Shown: positions 23,288 through 35,223 of the stretch, in pieces
Layout of the letters: the number at the start of each line of letters is the position of its first letter
How positions within the stretch are numbered: the stretch's first letter is position 1
Position numbers and translations under genes: made by a program
The notes under the pieces: generated by a model
What the model saw: only the letters and a program-made list of their open reading frames with translations
What the model was told of the DNA's origin: nothing
The model's database searches: none
DNA from: Portulaca oleracea
Taxonomy: Eukaryota; Streptophyta; Magnoliopsida; Caryophyllales; Portulacaceae
DNA: 64,000 nt
Assembly: GCA_029582165.1 (NCBI GenBank)
Contig: CM055888.1
Coordinates: 31,511,408-31,575,407, forward strand
Reading direction: 5' to 3'

Positions 23288-26200
23288 CACTACTAAAAAC
23301 TTGTCATATTGCGACGGAATTTATCAAAGTTGCGACGGAATTTTTGGACCGAGCGATGGACCTTACGACAGAATTTTTTCCGTCACATTTTGCCTCGTCG
23401 GAAGACCTTTGCAACGGACCTTGCGACGGACCTTGCAACGGAATTCAGTTCCATTGCAGCATCTCACAGGAAATTGAAAAAATAATTAAAAAAATCCTTG
23501 CGACGGAATTCAGTTCCGTCGAAAGATTTTTTTAAAAAAATTCCCCTTTTTGCGAGTTTGTGCAGCTACAATTTAATTTTTAATTATAAAACTTATATTA
23601 TAATATTATATATATATATATATATGCATGCACACACAACACACGCAACGTAGATTGGAAATAATTTATTTAAATAAATAGAAAATACAAATACAAATCA
23701 TTCATACATTTTACTTAATTTGACTAAACTAAGTAAATTAAGGGGAAAAAAAGTCCTCATAACATTGAATTGAAAAAACAAACATAAAAAATCAAAAATA
23801 TATTTAAATTGAACGACATTTGGATCATGCCTTTCTTCCTTGACGAACTCTTGCTTAAAGTTTTCCTAAAAACAAATATAAAAATTGTTAGCAAAATATA
23901 GACCGATTAAATACAAAAAAATACAAGTACGAAAAAGTGTTATCTTTTGAAGATGTAATTTTATTTGACCCCAAAATTAAATACTGCCACAAGCATAATA
24001 TGGAATGACGCAACTCACCTTTAAACCCAGTGTTAGGGACAACATTGGCACAAAGCTACAACCACAAGCATAATATGGAAATCAAATACTGCCAGAATTT
24101 ATATGACCTTAAATTTAAAAACCAGGCCCCAAAATTCAAATAAAAAAGGATTGGCTGGAACTAGAAGAATAGAATATCCATATATCATGGTTTAAGTGAA
24201 ATATAGAGCAAGTCTCATATATGTAAATCAAATTCCATACTCTGAAGATCCAAATAGACATAAAGAATGAATGTAAATATCAATTTATGCCATTTCATGT
24301 CACTGGATACAACAGAAGTAAACCCAATCTCACAATTGAATCCTTTCGATGTCCCCATCAACCAAGCTTTCAACATATGATATGCACTGTAACACCCCAA
24401 CACCCTTAATTACAAGATTAACATTAATCATACACTAAACCTGTGATTAGCGCAGCGGAACACCTAGGGTGAAGGTATTACCGCCGTCCCCACTCGGGAC
24501 AAGGCTACAAACCCAAACACACCATTACAGAACACTTAAATCACCAATTAAACATACAACAAACACTCCATACTTAGAAATCACCAAAACATGAGAATTA
24601 GAATTTATACAACCATCAAAGATATATATATATATATATATAACAACCCCTTTCCATAGATAAAACGGCCATCAAAACCATAAAGACCACCGGAGTCGGC
24701 CAACAACGAGATTCCTGACTACCTTGATCGGGAAAACTCCTACTTTTGCTTATCCCTGCCTTTATCTTGCGAGCTCGGACCGCCTAAAACAAAACACTAA
24801 AACAACGAAAAGTGAGTGGGGAAACACTCAGTACACAAACCTCCAACACGTCAAACCGTTCGAAAACGGTTTTAGTGCCGGCATTTAAATTCATTTTGGA
24901 AACGGGGAATGGAATAAACAAGAATAAAATAACTTGATTCATCAACATAAAAGGTAAGATACATGAAAGGTAAGATAGGTACTAAAACATAAGTATTTAG
25001 TCCCTTACGATCGATGCAATGCATCTCACACACGCGCATGCCCAAACCGATCGAAGTTTGGAATGGGTGATTGACGAACAGTCGACACTGGCCAGGTCTG
25101 GACACTCTGATCAGGAGTATCATACATGAAGAAAAGGGAGCTAGCACCTAAAAGTGACTAGCACAAGAGTACATAAAATGGGACCCTTTAAAATCGTAAA
25201 ATAAACAATTAATTAAGAACAAACTTAAAATAACCATGAAAACATTAAACGATAATAAGGAGCGAAGAGTTGGACAATTCACGTACCTTGGGTAGTAGAA
25301 AGATCTAGCGACGTGCCTCGAACTCGGGACGGTTTGGGCGACTTGGAAACTATAATAAAAACATAAGAAAATTGAGAACTTTAATAACGTCCTTGTAGTT
25401 ACAAGCTAGGAGAAAAGTAATTAAAACTTGATAACTTAAAAGGGATGAGAAAATAGAAATTTCAGTTTTGGCCAAATCAATGATTTGATGATAACTTGAG
25501 CTAGGTAACTCGGATTTTTGCAAACGAATACTTTTCGGAAAGGGAAAATCATGCCCTACAACTTTGTCAACTGGCCCAAAGGCTAAAAATGAAAGGAAGG
25601 GATCGGAAAAAGGCCCAGACAGAAACAGAGCACTTGGAATTAATCATGCAGCTTGGAAAATTAAAGTGAAACCTATGGTGAAACTTGAATAGGGTCAAAG
25701 AGGCTTAAGATGTAAAAAGCATCCTTAATAACCAACTTCGATGAGCATAGAATTGGAGTCCATTGAAGGCTTAAGAAGAGAAGATGTTCGGTCATCGAAA
25801 ACATGAAAGAAACGTTGTCAAGCGACGGAAATTAGATAAGGACATGATTATGAATTTTGGAACGTTTACGAACCGATGACCGGTGATTTGAAAACATAGA
25901 AGGAAAGGTCCTTGGACTATTTAGACATCGAGGAAACCCATAAACTTGTTAGGAAGTCAAGGTACCACTTAGCCATCCACACCACTTATACGAACTTAAA
26001 ACCTCATCACTTTACCCCATGGTTTGCTAGTATTTCCCATAAACCTTTAGGAGGTAATCCCAAACACTAAAATAGCTTAAATCAACTTAGAAAACCTACT
26101 CAATCCATCTTAATCAATGACACAAAGGTCGACATCTCATTAAAGCCTCCTATTAAAATTCTGAGAAGCGACTTTGCTGACGGCCCTCCTTCTTAGCCTC

Positions 26201-29200
26201 ATATCTCACTCATTTGATACCGTATGGATGCAAACTTTATGTTTCCGAAAAGCTTGAAGAACGACCTAAAACTTTTATGTTTATCACTAAAGCCAACAAA
26301 GTCTCCAAATGGACGAAAACTTAGCAAGAAGTTACTGACTCAGAAAACGTATATAATTGCACCCTTTCACGGTTTTGCTCGTATCTCGGGCTACACATAT
26401 CGGATTCTCGAAATTCCAAAGCCTAGAGTTAGATAATCACTTGGGCTATCATTTCCAGTAAAAATCTGGCCAAAACTCTCATTTTATATCCACTGTAAAA
26501 ATCAGATACTTAGACAGAAACTTTTTCCTTACTTGATTGCATTCTAGTGCTTTCTTTGGCCTCTAAGATGTACTAAAACATAACCAAAACCCAAATTAAC
26601 TATTATCCATGGTTCTTCCAAATTTTAATACTCAAAGATTACCCAAATAAGCTCACGAAATTCACATGTAGCCATAGATTACACATGCAACTATAATTAA
26701 CACTTGAATTAGCCCTAATTCACCAAATTTACACTAAACTCATATCATCCAAGAACAAAAGACTTAATTAGCATACTAACCATTTCAAAACAGTCCTTTA
26801 ATCACCAAATTACTCATCAAAACCCACATGCAAGCAAGATATCTCATTACTCATCAAGAACTAACAAGAAACACTTTAAAACTTTACCAAATTAACATGC
26901 ATCAACTTCAAACTCAAACCCTAATTACCCTAACTTAACCACAATATAAACTCATGCTTAGAAATCATAAAGGAGATGAAAAACATCAAGAAAACACAAA
27001 TTAGAAATGAAATTTCAGATTAGAACATAAAGAATAGAGTTAGGGTTTGAGAATTACACCACTTGGAGAAGAAATTGAAGGAGAAAAACAAGAGGGAGAT
27101 GGAAGGGAGCACGGCCACCGTCTGGTGGCCGCCGGCGTGGCCGCCGTCCGCCGGAAATTGGCCGGAGCAGAGGGGGGCACGGCTGGGCAGAGAAGAGGGA
27201 GGAAGAGAGGAGTGGAGAGTGTGATGTTATTGAGATAAAAGTCTGAAAATGGAATGCAAGAATAAACCCCCTAGTATATATATAAAAGAAAAATATTTCC
27301 CTTAAATAATTAACTTTCTAGATGGGAATTTAACTTAGACAATTAGTAATATAGACTAGCTAGGTAAAATAATTGGTATTGACTAAATAAAATTTATGAA
27401 CATACACTTGATAAAATAATTTTAGTAAATGATTGAATAAAATTATTTGAAAATAAATTGGGTAAAATTAACTAGTATTAAACCACATAAAATAAATTGG
27501 TAGGATAACACTAATAAAATAAATTGGGCGATAAAATATACTTAGGAAGGTTGGATAATATAAATCGTAACTGAAACGAAAATTAAAATTAATATAACCT
27601 TCTTTGGTTACGAACGTAAAATTGAGAACGATAAAATAAATTATATAACTTATCGCAAAAATATTCATAAACTCGTAATAATATTTATAACTTTAAATCC
27701 GAGATAACATAGAAATCAACCCGTTTAACCATCGCCTTGCTCGAGACCTGTCGCGCATAAAAAGAATGAATGATAATAATAATAACTACTGTAATAACGA
27801 AAAAGGAGAAAAGAAAAAATTTTAACTGCGTACTTTTAATAATTATCGATATTAAGGCCTTAATTAATACAGGTTTAGGGCAGGTCGTTACATGCACATA
27901 TGTGTTCTCATGACGGCAGTATACGCTTGTCTCTAGCATTTTACAACAAACTTGAATCCCTCTAGCACTAGAACATACTGTCAGGGAGTTAGGGATAGCT
28001 ATGAAAGTATGAATTCACATTCCCGCCGAAAAGTTAAGGAGGTTCCAAAATTCACTCAATGACCAAGGAATTTAGTAGAGATAAAGCAAATATTTAACTA
28101 GCAGCAAAGAGGTGTTAAATATACCAGGAATACATGCATCAGCGTATATTTCAAAAATGTGATAAAACAAGCAACACCAAGAACAACATATATACCAATA
28201 AACTCAGAACTTCACCTTGATCAATCTAATCTAGAAAGCATGAAATTTATTTCAAAAATGTGAAACCAAACAAACTTACTACATGGAAACTCGAATACAC
28301 CCTATTTGATAAGTCATTTGCCTCTGTGATAGAGATATATGTTGCTTACATTTCAACACCATCCAGTCACACAGAGGTGGGAATAGACAGAAAATATTGC
28401 TTGAAGAAGCAAAAACTGCTAATGACACAAAATTGGTTGAAAAAGGGCGTTGCCCTGAGCTTTCACAATGTGCTGTGCATCCACAGTATCATCATTGTTA
28501 ACTCAAGGAAACAACCGAACATACAAAAAACAAACAAAGCATGTTTTAAAAGTAAGCTTCCTTGTTCCCACAATTACAATAAGAAACCCCACTGGATAGT
28601 AAGCATTGTTGGGAGTGGTGGGACAAGACCCAGTGTTAACATCATATGGAAGGAACACACATCATACAAAATTTGAATCCCTCTCTCAGATTTAGTCATC
28701 AATACACCAAGAAAGTTCCATAAAAAGCTAACAATTTTGAGGAAAGAAATTAAACGACAAGCAATAGAAACAATAATCAAAGCAAACCAACAACCATAAC
28801 TAAACCAAACTAAAAGTTCACACATTGCGAGTAGTAGAATAGAGACTCCCTCTTGACAATGAGAGGATAAGGAGCACATATTAACAACCAAACAGATCCA
28901 TAGAGTCAATCATATAACAAAATCTTCATAACGAGATCCATTTAAGAAGCCTTCTACATGTAATCCATCTAAGCAATACTTAGTCTACCTAGTCTACTCT
29001 CCTGGAACAGCAAACTGTCACCAAAAACGACCACTTTCGAAGGAAAACTCTACATCAAGTAAATTGTAGCAGCAAGACAGGTAGCAGCAGTCGATTCAAG
29101 CAAATGACACATTTCATTCTCCGGAATCACGTAATCAGCAAAACCATTTAAGCAATTTGCGCCCAAACTCGAATACAATTTCATGAATCGAAGCCAAAAT

Positions 29201-29763
29201 TAATCTAAAAAATGTGAAGCCCAGCAAAATCGAATCTGAACTATAAACACGAAAATTCTTCCTACCTGTTAATCTGTAATCTGTAATAGCATAACCCGAA
29301 GCACAAGCCTTGCCAGTTGGCGTCCGATTGGAAGGGAGGGTGATGAATTGAAGAAGATTCCGTCAAACAAACTACAGATAAGATCGACGGTTACAGTGAG
29401 AGAAGGGAGAAGAAAGGGAGATGAATTGAAGAGGAAACCCTAATGTTTGTGGGCACAGGAGAGAGGGGCGGGGAGAGTTTGGTTTAGGGTTTTAGAATGG
29501 GGGGAGTTCGCATGCATCAAACGAAGCAGCAGTCCCCGTATAAATTTTTTTAAAAAAAATAATGGACCGAGCGACGGACCGATTCCGTCGCAAGGTCCGT
29601 CGTATTTTTTTAAAAAAATAATGGACCGAGCGACGGACCGATTCCGTCGCAAGGTCCGTCGTAATGTCCATTTTTTTTCCAACTCAGCCTAATTTTAACA
29701 TGGATCGAGTGACGGATAATTCCGTCGCTGTTTCCGTCACAATATGACAAGTTTTTAGTAGTG
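23288..29763. mobile_element. Non-autonomous CACTA (En/Spm-type) transposon
   Basis: The left end is CACTACTAAAAACTTGTCAT and the right end is its reverse complement, matching over about 24 bp. An exact 3-bp duplication, CAA, flanks it (23285-23287 and 29764-29766). Both subterminal regions (about 23310-23525 and 29565-29745) are packed with TTGCGACGGA/TCCGTCGCAA motifs, the expected transposase-binding repeats of CACTA elements. Removing the nested solo LTR leaves about 3.0 kb with no transposase reading frame. It would depend on an autonomous partner. The segment 27898-29440 has no recognisable gene. Near its right end, antisense AAACCCTAA and CT-rich sequence resembles a gene leader, possibly that of the lost transposase. 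Confidence 0.88.
24388..27892 (-). mobile_element. Solo LTR nested in the CACTA element
   Basis: It runs TGTAACACCCC to GGTCGTTACA (3505 bp), flanked by an exact 5-bp duplication, TGCAC (24383-24387 and 27893-27897). No gag or pol lies inside. On the minus strand, TATATATACTAGGGGG near 27273-27283 is followed by CT-rich sequence and a GC-rich leader (27050-27230). This gives the same layout as copies A and B, although the sequence is a different family. Small ORFs inside, including 26224-26436, look fortuitous. Confidence 0.78.
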
Positions 29764-30007
29764 CAAATCCAAACTTAATCGGAGGTACCCAACTCCAACT
29801 CCGACTCCGATTACCTCCGACTCCGATTAGCTGTTATACGTTTTCATAAAATGATTTCTTCTGACTCCGATTACTTCTAACTTTTTTTCTCGCAACAGGA
29901 AAAGATACAGTAACATAGTTGATTTGGTTTGTAAAAATATAAACTAGGAGGGTTCGCCCTCTTTGTAATTTTTTGTTTTGTCAATAAAATGCCACGTTTT
30001 GCTTTTG

Positions 30008-30008
<1 letters not shown>

Positions 30009-30080
<72 letters not shown>
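30009..30080. repeat. TA dinucleotide microsatellite
   Basis: About 36 uninterrupted TA units. They give a false poly-Tyr-Ile ORF on the minus strand. Confidence 0.95.
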
Positions 30081-30086
<6 letters not shown>

Positions 30087-30109
30087 CGGGTAGAATTGGT
30101 ATGTCAAAA

Positions 30110-30330
30110 AAACTAACTCATCAAAACCAATAACCATGGGGAATGGGATGAAATGTTTTCAAATTGTCAAAAATACCCTTATAATATTCTTGAAATGAGG
30201 TAACGAATGTATTTATTAGGGGTAAAATTGGTATTAGGGTTGTTGAAAATGTAAAAGTTAGGTAATTTGATAAATTAAAAGGGACGAGGTAGTTAAAAGA
30301 TTTGACACTCATTTAGGGACGGAGATAGTA
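30110..30330. repeat. Possible Stowaway-like remnant
   Basis: The segment ends in GGGACGGAGATAGTA near 30314-30330, which resembles the right terminus of Stowaway MITEs (ACGGAGGGAGTA). No matching left end is seen, so it would be a truncated copy. Confidence 0.3.
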
Positions 30331-30332
30331 TA

Positions 30333-30568
30333 TGGGAAAAGATAATATGAGAAGAACATTTTGGTGAGAATGTCAGAAGGGATGGACATTAAGTATCGCA
30401 GAGATGGACATCATATATCGCAAAGATAGACATCAAGTTTGCATGGTGAACATAAGGGAGACATCAACTATCCATGCAAACTTGATGTTCATCTCTGCGA
30501 TATATGATGTCCATACCTTCTCAACTTCTCACCAAAATGTCTTTTTCATATTATCTGTTCCCCATATA
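30333..30568. mobile_element. Foldback (long inverted repeat) element
   Basis: Two arms of about 95-120 bp, meeting at a loop of about 25 bp near 30450-30470, are inverted copies of each other. The left arm runs from TATGGGAAAAGATAATATGA to CAAGTTTGCATGG, and the right arm starts CCATGCAAACTTG. The left arm contains an extra partial duplication of its GACATCATATATCGCA segment. There is no coding sequence. An RNA from it would form a long hairpin. Confidence 0.65.
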
Positions 30569-30682
30569 TATATAAATTTTGATTGGCGGACATCAAATGT
30601 TGATGTCCAACCTTCGTACTTAATGTCCACTATAAAAATACTTAATTTCCACCTTACACAATTGATGTCCACGGAAATAATA

Positions 30683-30754
30683 TTTGATGTCCACCAGAAA
30701 TGCAACCATACTCTCATGCTCACAAATGACCCATGCTCATATGATCAGTTCCCC

Positions 30755-30803
<49 letters not shown>

Positions 30804-30918
30804 TGTATGTATGTATGTATGTATGTATGTATGTATGTATGTATGTATTGATGTCCACCAGAAATGCAACCATACTCTCATGCTCACAAATGACCCATGC
30901 TCATATGATCAGTTCCCC

Positions 30919-30951
<33 letters not shown>

Positions 30952-31031
30952 TGTATGTATGTATGTATGTATGTATGTATGTATGTATGTATGTATGTAT
31001 GTATGTATGTATGTATGTATGTATGTATGTA
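30683..31031. repeat. Tandem duplication with expanded TATG microsatellites
   Basis: A segment of about 75 bp beginning TGATGTCCACCAGAAATGCA occurs at about 30683-30760 and again at about 30848-30922. Each copy is followed by a TATG array, at about 30776-30847 and about 30922-31031. Unit plus array were apparently duplicated together and then expanded separately. The long [12 protein letters not shown] reading frames are artefacts. Confidence 0.75.
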
Positions 31032-31034
31032 TTT

Positions 31035-32454
31035 TGATAAGTGTTTCTTGTATATATGGATACTTGGTTGTTTTGATTGGAATTTGGGGAATATTTGATT
31101 TGATTATGTTATTTTATACCCGAATTTCTCATATTACACTTGGTTTGGAGTTTGGTGAGTTTTGTAGGGAATTTGTGAAGAATCGATGTAAACCGAGCCC
31201 AAAAAGTAAGTGTAGATCCAAGTTATGAGCTTAAAGGACCAAGAAGTGAGGTGTTGGATCACCCAAGGCCCAAACAATGGCCCAAAGTACTCCTAGGCTC
31301 GAAAAAGCAGTGACACGGGTGCCCCCAGGAAGAGCACGGGTCGTGTCTATGGCCAGAGAGTGAGAAAATTCAAGAAGAAAGCTGACACGGTCCGTGTCAC
31401 AGGGAGCACGGTCCGTGTCACCCCTGGCACGGTCAGTGCCTCTCCTGTCTTTTCATTTTCGGCGGTTTTGAGTTGATATTTGCCTATATTATGCTTATTT
31501 CCGGCGTAGTTTAAGGGGATCAATCATTCCATCATCATCCATTTTCATTCCCTAATCATATCATTCATCATCCATATTCCATTCCATCATTGAAGATTGA
31601 GAGAAGATTGAAGATCGAAGAGCAATTTGAGCATACTTTGAAGTGGAGGAGCAAAAGTCCTCCATTGTTGATTCCTAGCAAGTTTGTTCTTCACTTTGGT
31701 TTATTTCTCATTCTCTCATAGATTTCCATATGCTTTCTAGACTAGATTTCAATTGCTTTGTAGTTTTAAACATGAATTGTGAGTAGTTCTTTTAGTTTAG
31801 GGGATGAACCTTTGAAGTTGCTTGATGAATTAACTTTGTTGGATTGAATTATTATGAATTTAGTTTGCTTCAATCTATTTGGTCTTTGAATTGAATTGTT
31901 ATTGCTTTTGCTTGATCACCAATTGCATGTTAATAGGCTGTTGAATGAAGTACCGAAAGGAGAAGTTTGATTACCCGAAAACCTAGATTAAACTAGTTAA
32001 AATTATCTAGACATAGAAGTTTTAACTAGGGTTCTTGAGATAATTTGATCTTTAACCTTGACTAAATCGAAATAACCACGAAAGTAGGTGCTTGGTTAGT
32101 CTTGGCAATTCGCTCTAGTGGCAAAATCTCATTGCGAAGTATTCTATGCGATTATCGAACCTTGATTGTGCAAATTAATGAAATGAGAGTTCAATCCACA
32201 TCGTTGATTCGTTATTTGACTTAGGTTTCATCCCCTGAACGCCTTTTTCCCTTGATTAAATCAGAAAAGTTTGTGTGAATATTCGTTTGTTTAGACTTTG
32301 ATTGTGATTAGAGTTAGATTTAGTTATTTCAAACCAAAAACGGATCGACTTAGCGATCAACTAGGAGGCTAGTTCAGTGCGTTGAAAGGAAAAGTCCCTG
32401 TGGGATCGACCTTGATATTTGCTACACGTACACCCGTGCGCTTGCGGCCTATCA
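31035..32454 (+). repeat. 5' LTR of an Athila-like element
   Basis: It starts TGATAAGTG just after a TATG array and ends near GGCCTATCA. A primer-binding site follows six bases later. Between 31305 and 31440 there are five repeats around CACGGTCCGTGTC, a near-palindrome. The start is inferred from the TG and the lack of family sequence before it, because no second LTR is present to compare. Confidence 0.6.
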
Positions 32455-32460
32455 AGTTTT

Positions 32461-32478
32461 TGGCGCCGTTGCCGGGGA
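32461..32478 (+). other. Primer-binding site, Athila type (tRNA-Asp)
   Basis: TGGCGCCGTTGCCGGGGA matches the tRNA-Asp-type site used by Athila elements. It lies between the LTR end and gag. Confidence 0.85.
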
Positions 32479-32593
32479 CTTTGTCCCTAGCCAGCCACTG
32501 AACGAATACCCTAAGGTTGCCTAAGTCATTTATTTTCTGTTTTGATTTTCCTTGGTGTTTTGATTTTTGTCTTGCCAGGTTTACTCTACGTGC

Positions 32594-34110
32594 ATGCAAA
32601 AGGCTCCACTCTTTGAGCTTGATCCTGAAATCGAAAGAACCTTTCACTCCCGGCGAAAGAAGCAAAAGTTAGAGCACGCCCGGAGAAGACAAGAAGAGAA
32701 CTCCAAGCGAAAGAACACCATGTCCGGTGGTGGCGGCGGTGGTGGAGAGCCTAGAATCACGCTTGGCTCCTATGTGATACCGAATGTCACAAATCAACCC
32801 TCCGCCATTAATCCTCCAAGAGTGGCCGCTGACGATTTCGAGCTGAGGAGTTCACTCATCAATTTGGTGAAGGCCAACCCATTCCATGGCCTCACCAATG
32901 AAGATCCCAACCGGCACCTTCGCCTATTCAACCAAGCATGTGAGACCTTTAAGGCAAATGGTGCAACGCCCGATGCAATCAAGCTGCGATTGTTTCCCTT
33001 CTCACTTGAAGGGAAGGCTTGGGAGTGGTTGGACGCTCTTCCATCAAGCTCTGCCATCACCACTTTTGACCAACTTGCTAGCCTATTCTTGGCGAAGTAC
33101 TTTCCTCTGCAAGTTGGAGCCTCGGAATCAAATCTCAACATTTGTCCAAGAGCCTGATGAGTCCCTCATGAAGCGTGGGAGAGGTTCAAGGACCTCTTAC
33201 GTCGATGCCCCCACCATGGTTTAGAACCATGGGTCCCGTCTAAAGCCTTCTACAACGGGGTGGATGACAACTTGAGGGCCAACATCTTGGCGGCGGGGAG
33301 GCAACATCATGTCCCGAGCGATGGCGGAACTCAAACTTTGATTGAGGAGATGGCGATCAATAGCTACCAGTGGTCAAAGTCCCGTTCCAAGAGGACGGGA
33401 GGTAAGTATGAAGTTGATGCTATTTTTATGTTGAATGCTAAGTTGGATGCCATGACTAAGAAGATGGATTTGTTGAATGTGAATGCTCCTCCCAACCATG
33501 TGCGTCGTGTCAATCATATGAGCATGAGACCTTGAATTGTCTAGTGGGTTGGTTAGCAATGAATCGACCAAGTGGTTAACTATGTTGGTAACCCTTCTAA
33601 TAGGCAAAACTTTGACCCTTTTTCCAATACTTACAATCCGGTTTTAGGTTCCACCCGAACTTTTCTTAGGAATAATAACCAAATGGGTCAACCCTAAGGA
33701 CAAAGACAACCCCAAGCACCTCCACCACAAGCTCCCCAAAGCCTAACCTAAAGGCTATGATACAAGCTTTGATGTTGTCTCAACAACATCATCAACAACT
33801 TGAGCATCAACAAAGACAAGATGAGGTGATTAAGGCCTTAGATACTAAAGTTTACCATATGAGCAACCATACTCAAATTCTTAAGAATCAAAATGACATT
33901 CAAGCTGGTACCTCCACAACCACACAGCGAATGCTTCCCGGAAAGACCGAACCTAACCATAAGGAACAATGTAATGCCATTGTTTTGAGGAGTGGGACAC
34001 AATATGAGGGACCTAGCGTGCCAAATGCCAAGTATGGAGGAGTTGTGGTTGAGAAAGAGGTTGAGAGGCCTATTGAGAATGATGTTGGTTTTGAAAGAGA
34101 AAGACCTTGA
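32594..34110 (+). pseudogene. gag: gag of the Athila-like element
   Basis: From the ATG at 32594 comes a basic N-terminus with a Gly run, then a gag domain with NPFHGLTNEDPNRHLRLF and FSLEGKAWEWLDALP (to about 33110). The frame shifts near 33116, again near 33168 and again near 33200. Homologous sequence continues as QISTFVQEPDESL and AFYNGVDDNLRANIL up to a stop at about 33535. A further gag C-terminal piece at 33757-34110 has a Gln-rich coil and an EQCNAIVLRSGTQYEG segment typical of Athila gag. The product would be a capsid protein, but this copy cannot make it. Nothing codes cleanly between 33535 and 33757. Confidence 0.78.
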
Positions 34111-34301
34111 GTGAGCATTCAAAAGAGAACACCAAACCCGACCTTCATCTCCACCTAGAGTTTACAAACCACGTTACCCTTCCTCAAAGATGCTAAGGCT
34201 AAATTTGATGCAAAATTCGGCAAGTTCTTTAATATGTTAAAGCAATTGAATGTGAATGTCGTTTTGGATGTTTTATCTCAAATGCCTTTGTATGCAAAGT
34301 T

Positions 34302-34800
34302 TTGAAAGAAATCCTCTCTAAAAGAAAAATTGATGAAATTGAGGAAGTTGCTTTGATCAAGAATGTAGTTACGTGGTTCTTAACAAGCTTACTCCTAAGC
34401 TTAAGGACAGGAAGCTTTAGTATTCCATGTGGCCTAGGTAGCTTAACCGTTGATCGAGCTTTGTGTGATGTGGGTTCCAGTGTAAGCTTAATGCCTATTC
34501 TTTGTATGAGCGGTTGAACCTAGGAGAGTTGAGACCAACTACCATGTCATTGCAAATGGCGGATCGTTCTATCAAGTACCTAAAGGGTATTTTGGAGGAC
34601 TTTCCCCAGGTGGGTGATTGTTATGTCGATTGATTTTGTCATCCTTGATATGCGAAGATTCCCGTACCCAAATCATTTTGGGAGACCTTTTCTTGCTACC
34701 GTAGGGTGTGTCATAGATGTACAATGTGGAAAGATGAAGTTTAGGATAGGGAACATGAACTTGAGTTTGATTTATTCCGTGATGTTTTGCCACGTGGCGT
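34302..34800 (+). pseudogene. Aspartic protease remnant of the Athila-like element
   Basis: The region reads GSFSIPCGLGSLTVDRALCDVGSSVSLMP. This matches the retroviral-type aspartic protease of Athila elements, except that the catalytic D-[LS]-G triad reads DVG. After shifts near 34515 and 34610 the homology continues with VDFVILDM, RPFLATVGCVIDV and GKMKF to about 34760. It is broken by at least two frame changes. Reverse transcriptase normally follows, but no RT motif is present. Confidence 0.72.
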
Positions 34801-34806
34801 TTCCCC

Positions 34807-35223
34807 TTGTTTGGTGTTGATGTGTTTGGTGAGAAGGATAAGAATGTTGATGGTATGATTTGTGAAAAGAAAGATGAGTGTGTGCATGTACTGGAGAGTG
34901 AAAAGCTTGAGAAATCTCGTGACCATTCTGTTGAAAATTCTTGTGGTTTATTTATTGATAAATGCCATGAACTTGGCGATGCAAGGGTGGGAATAAAAGA
35001 AATTTTGCTCCCACCTAACATCATCAAGAACGTGCCTTATGCTATTAACAAGGGTACATTGGATGAGATTTTCAGGGTTGATGATGGAGATCCCTCCATT
35101 TTTGAAGGAGGTGATGAGTTTGACCCAAGCTGTGGGGTCAATTTGAAGATGTTTGGAGGTACTATGCAATGTGAAACTCCAAAAGCCCTTGGCTATGGAG
35201 TTATGGACTATTCACCGGGTTGA
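34807..35223 (+). CDS. Unrecognised ORF in the position of pol
   Basis: This open stretch of up to 138 codons has no ATG at its start; the first in-frame ATG is near 34855. It is acidic in composition (KDECVHVLESEKLEK, FRVDDGDPSIFEGGDEFDP). I recognise no domain. It takes the place where RT, RNase H and integrase should be. It is followed by TTCTTGGGAGGCAACCCAAG (about 35262-35281), a sequence commonly found in the 3' untranslated part of Athila-like elements. It may be residual coding sequence or chance. Whether any protein is made is unknown. Confidence 0.3.
   Translation: MFGVDVFGEKDKNVDGMICEKKDECVHVLESEKLEKSRDHSVENSCGLFIDKCHELGDARVGIKEILLPPNIIKNVPYAINKGTLDEIFRVDDGDPSIFEGGDEFDPSCGVNLKMFGGTMQCETPKALGYGVMDYSPG

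Noticed and set aside
24388..27892. Intact LTR retrotransposon inside the CACTA element
   Set aside because: There is only one LTR-like unit, with no primer site, polypurine tract, gag or pol. A solo LTR fits.
30404..31228. 274-aa ORF with long YVCM repeats
   Set aside because: It crosses a foldback repeat and two TATG arrays and enters an LTR. The repeat simply lacks stops.
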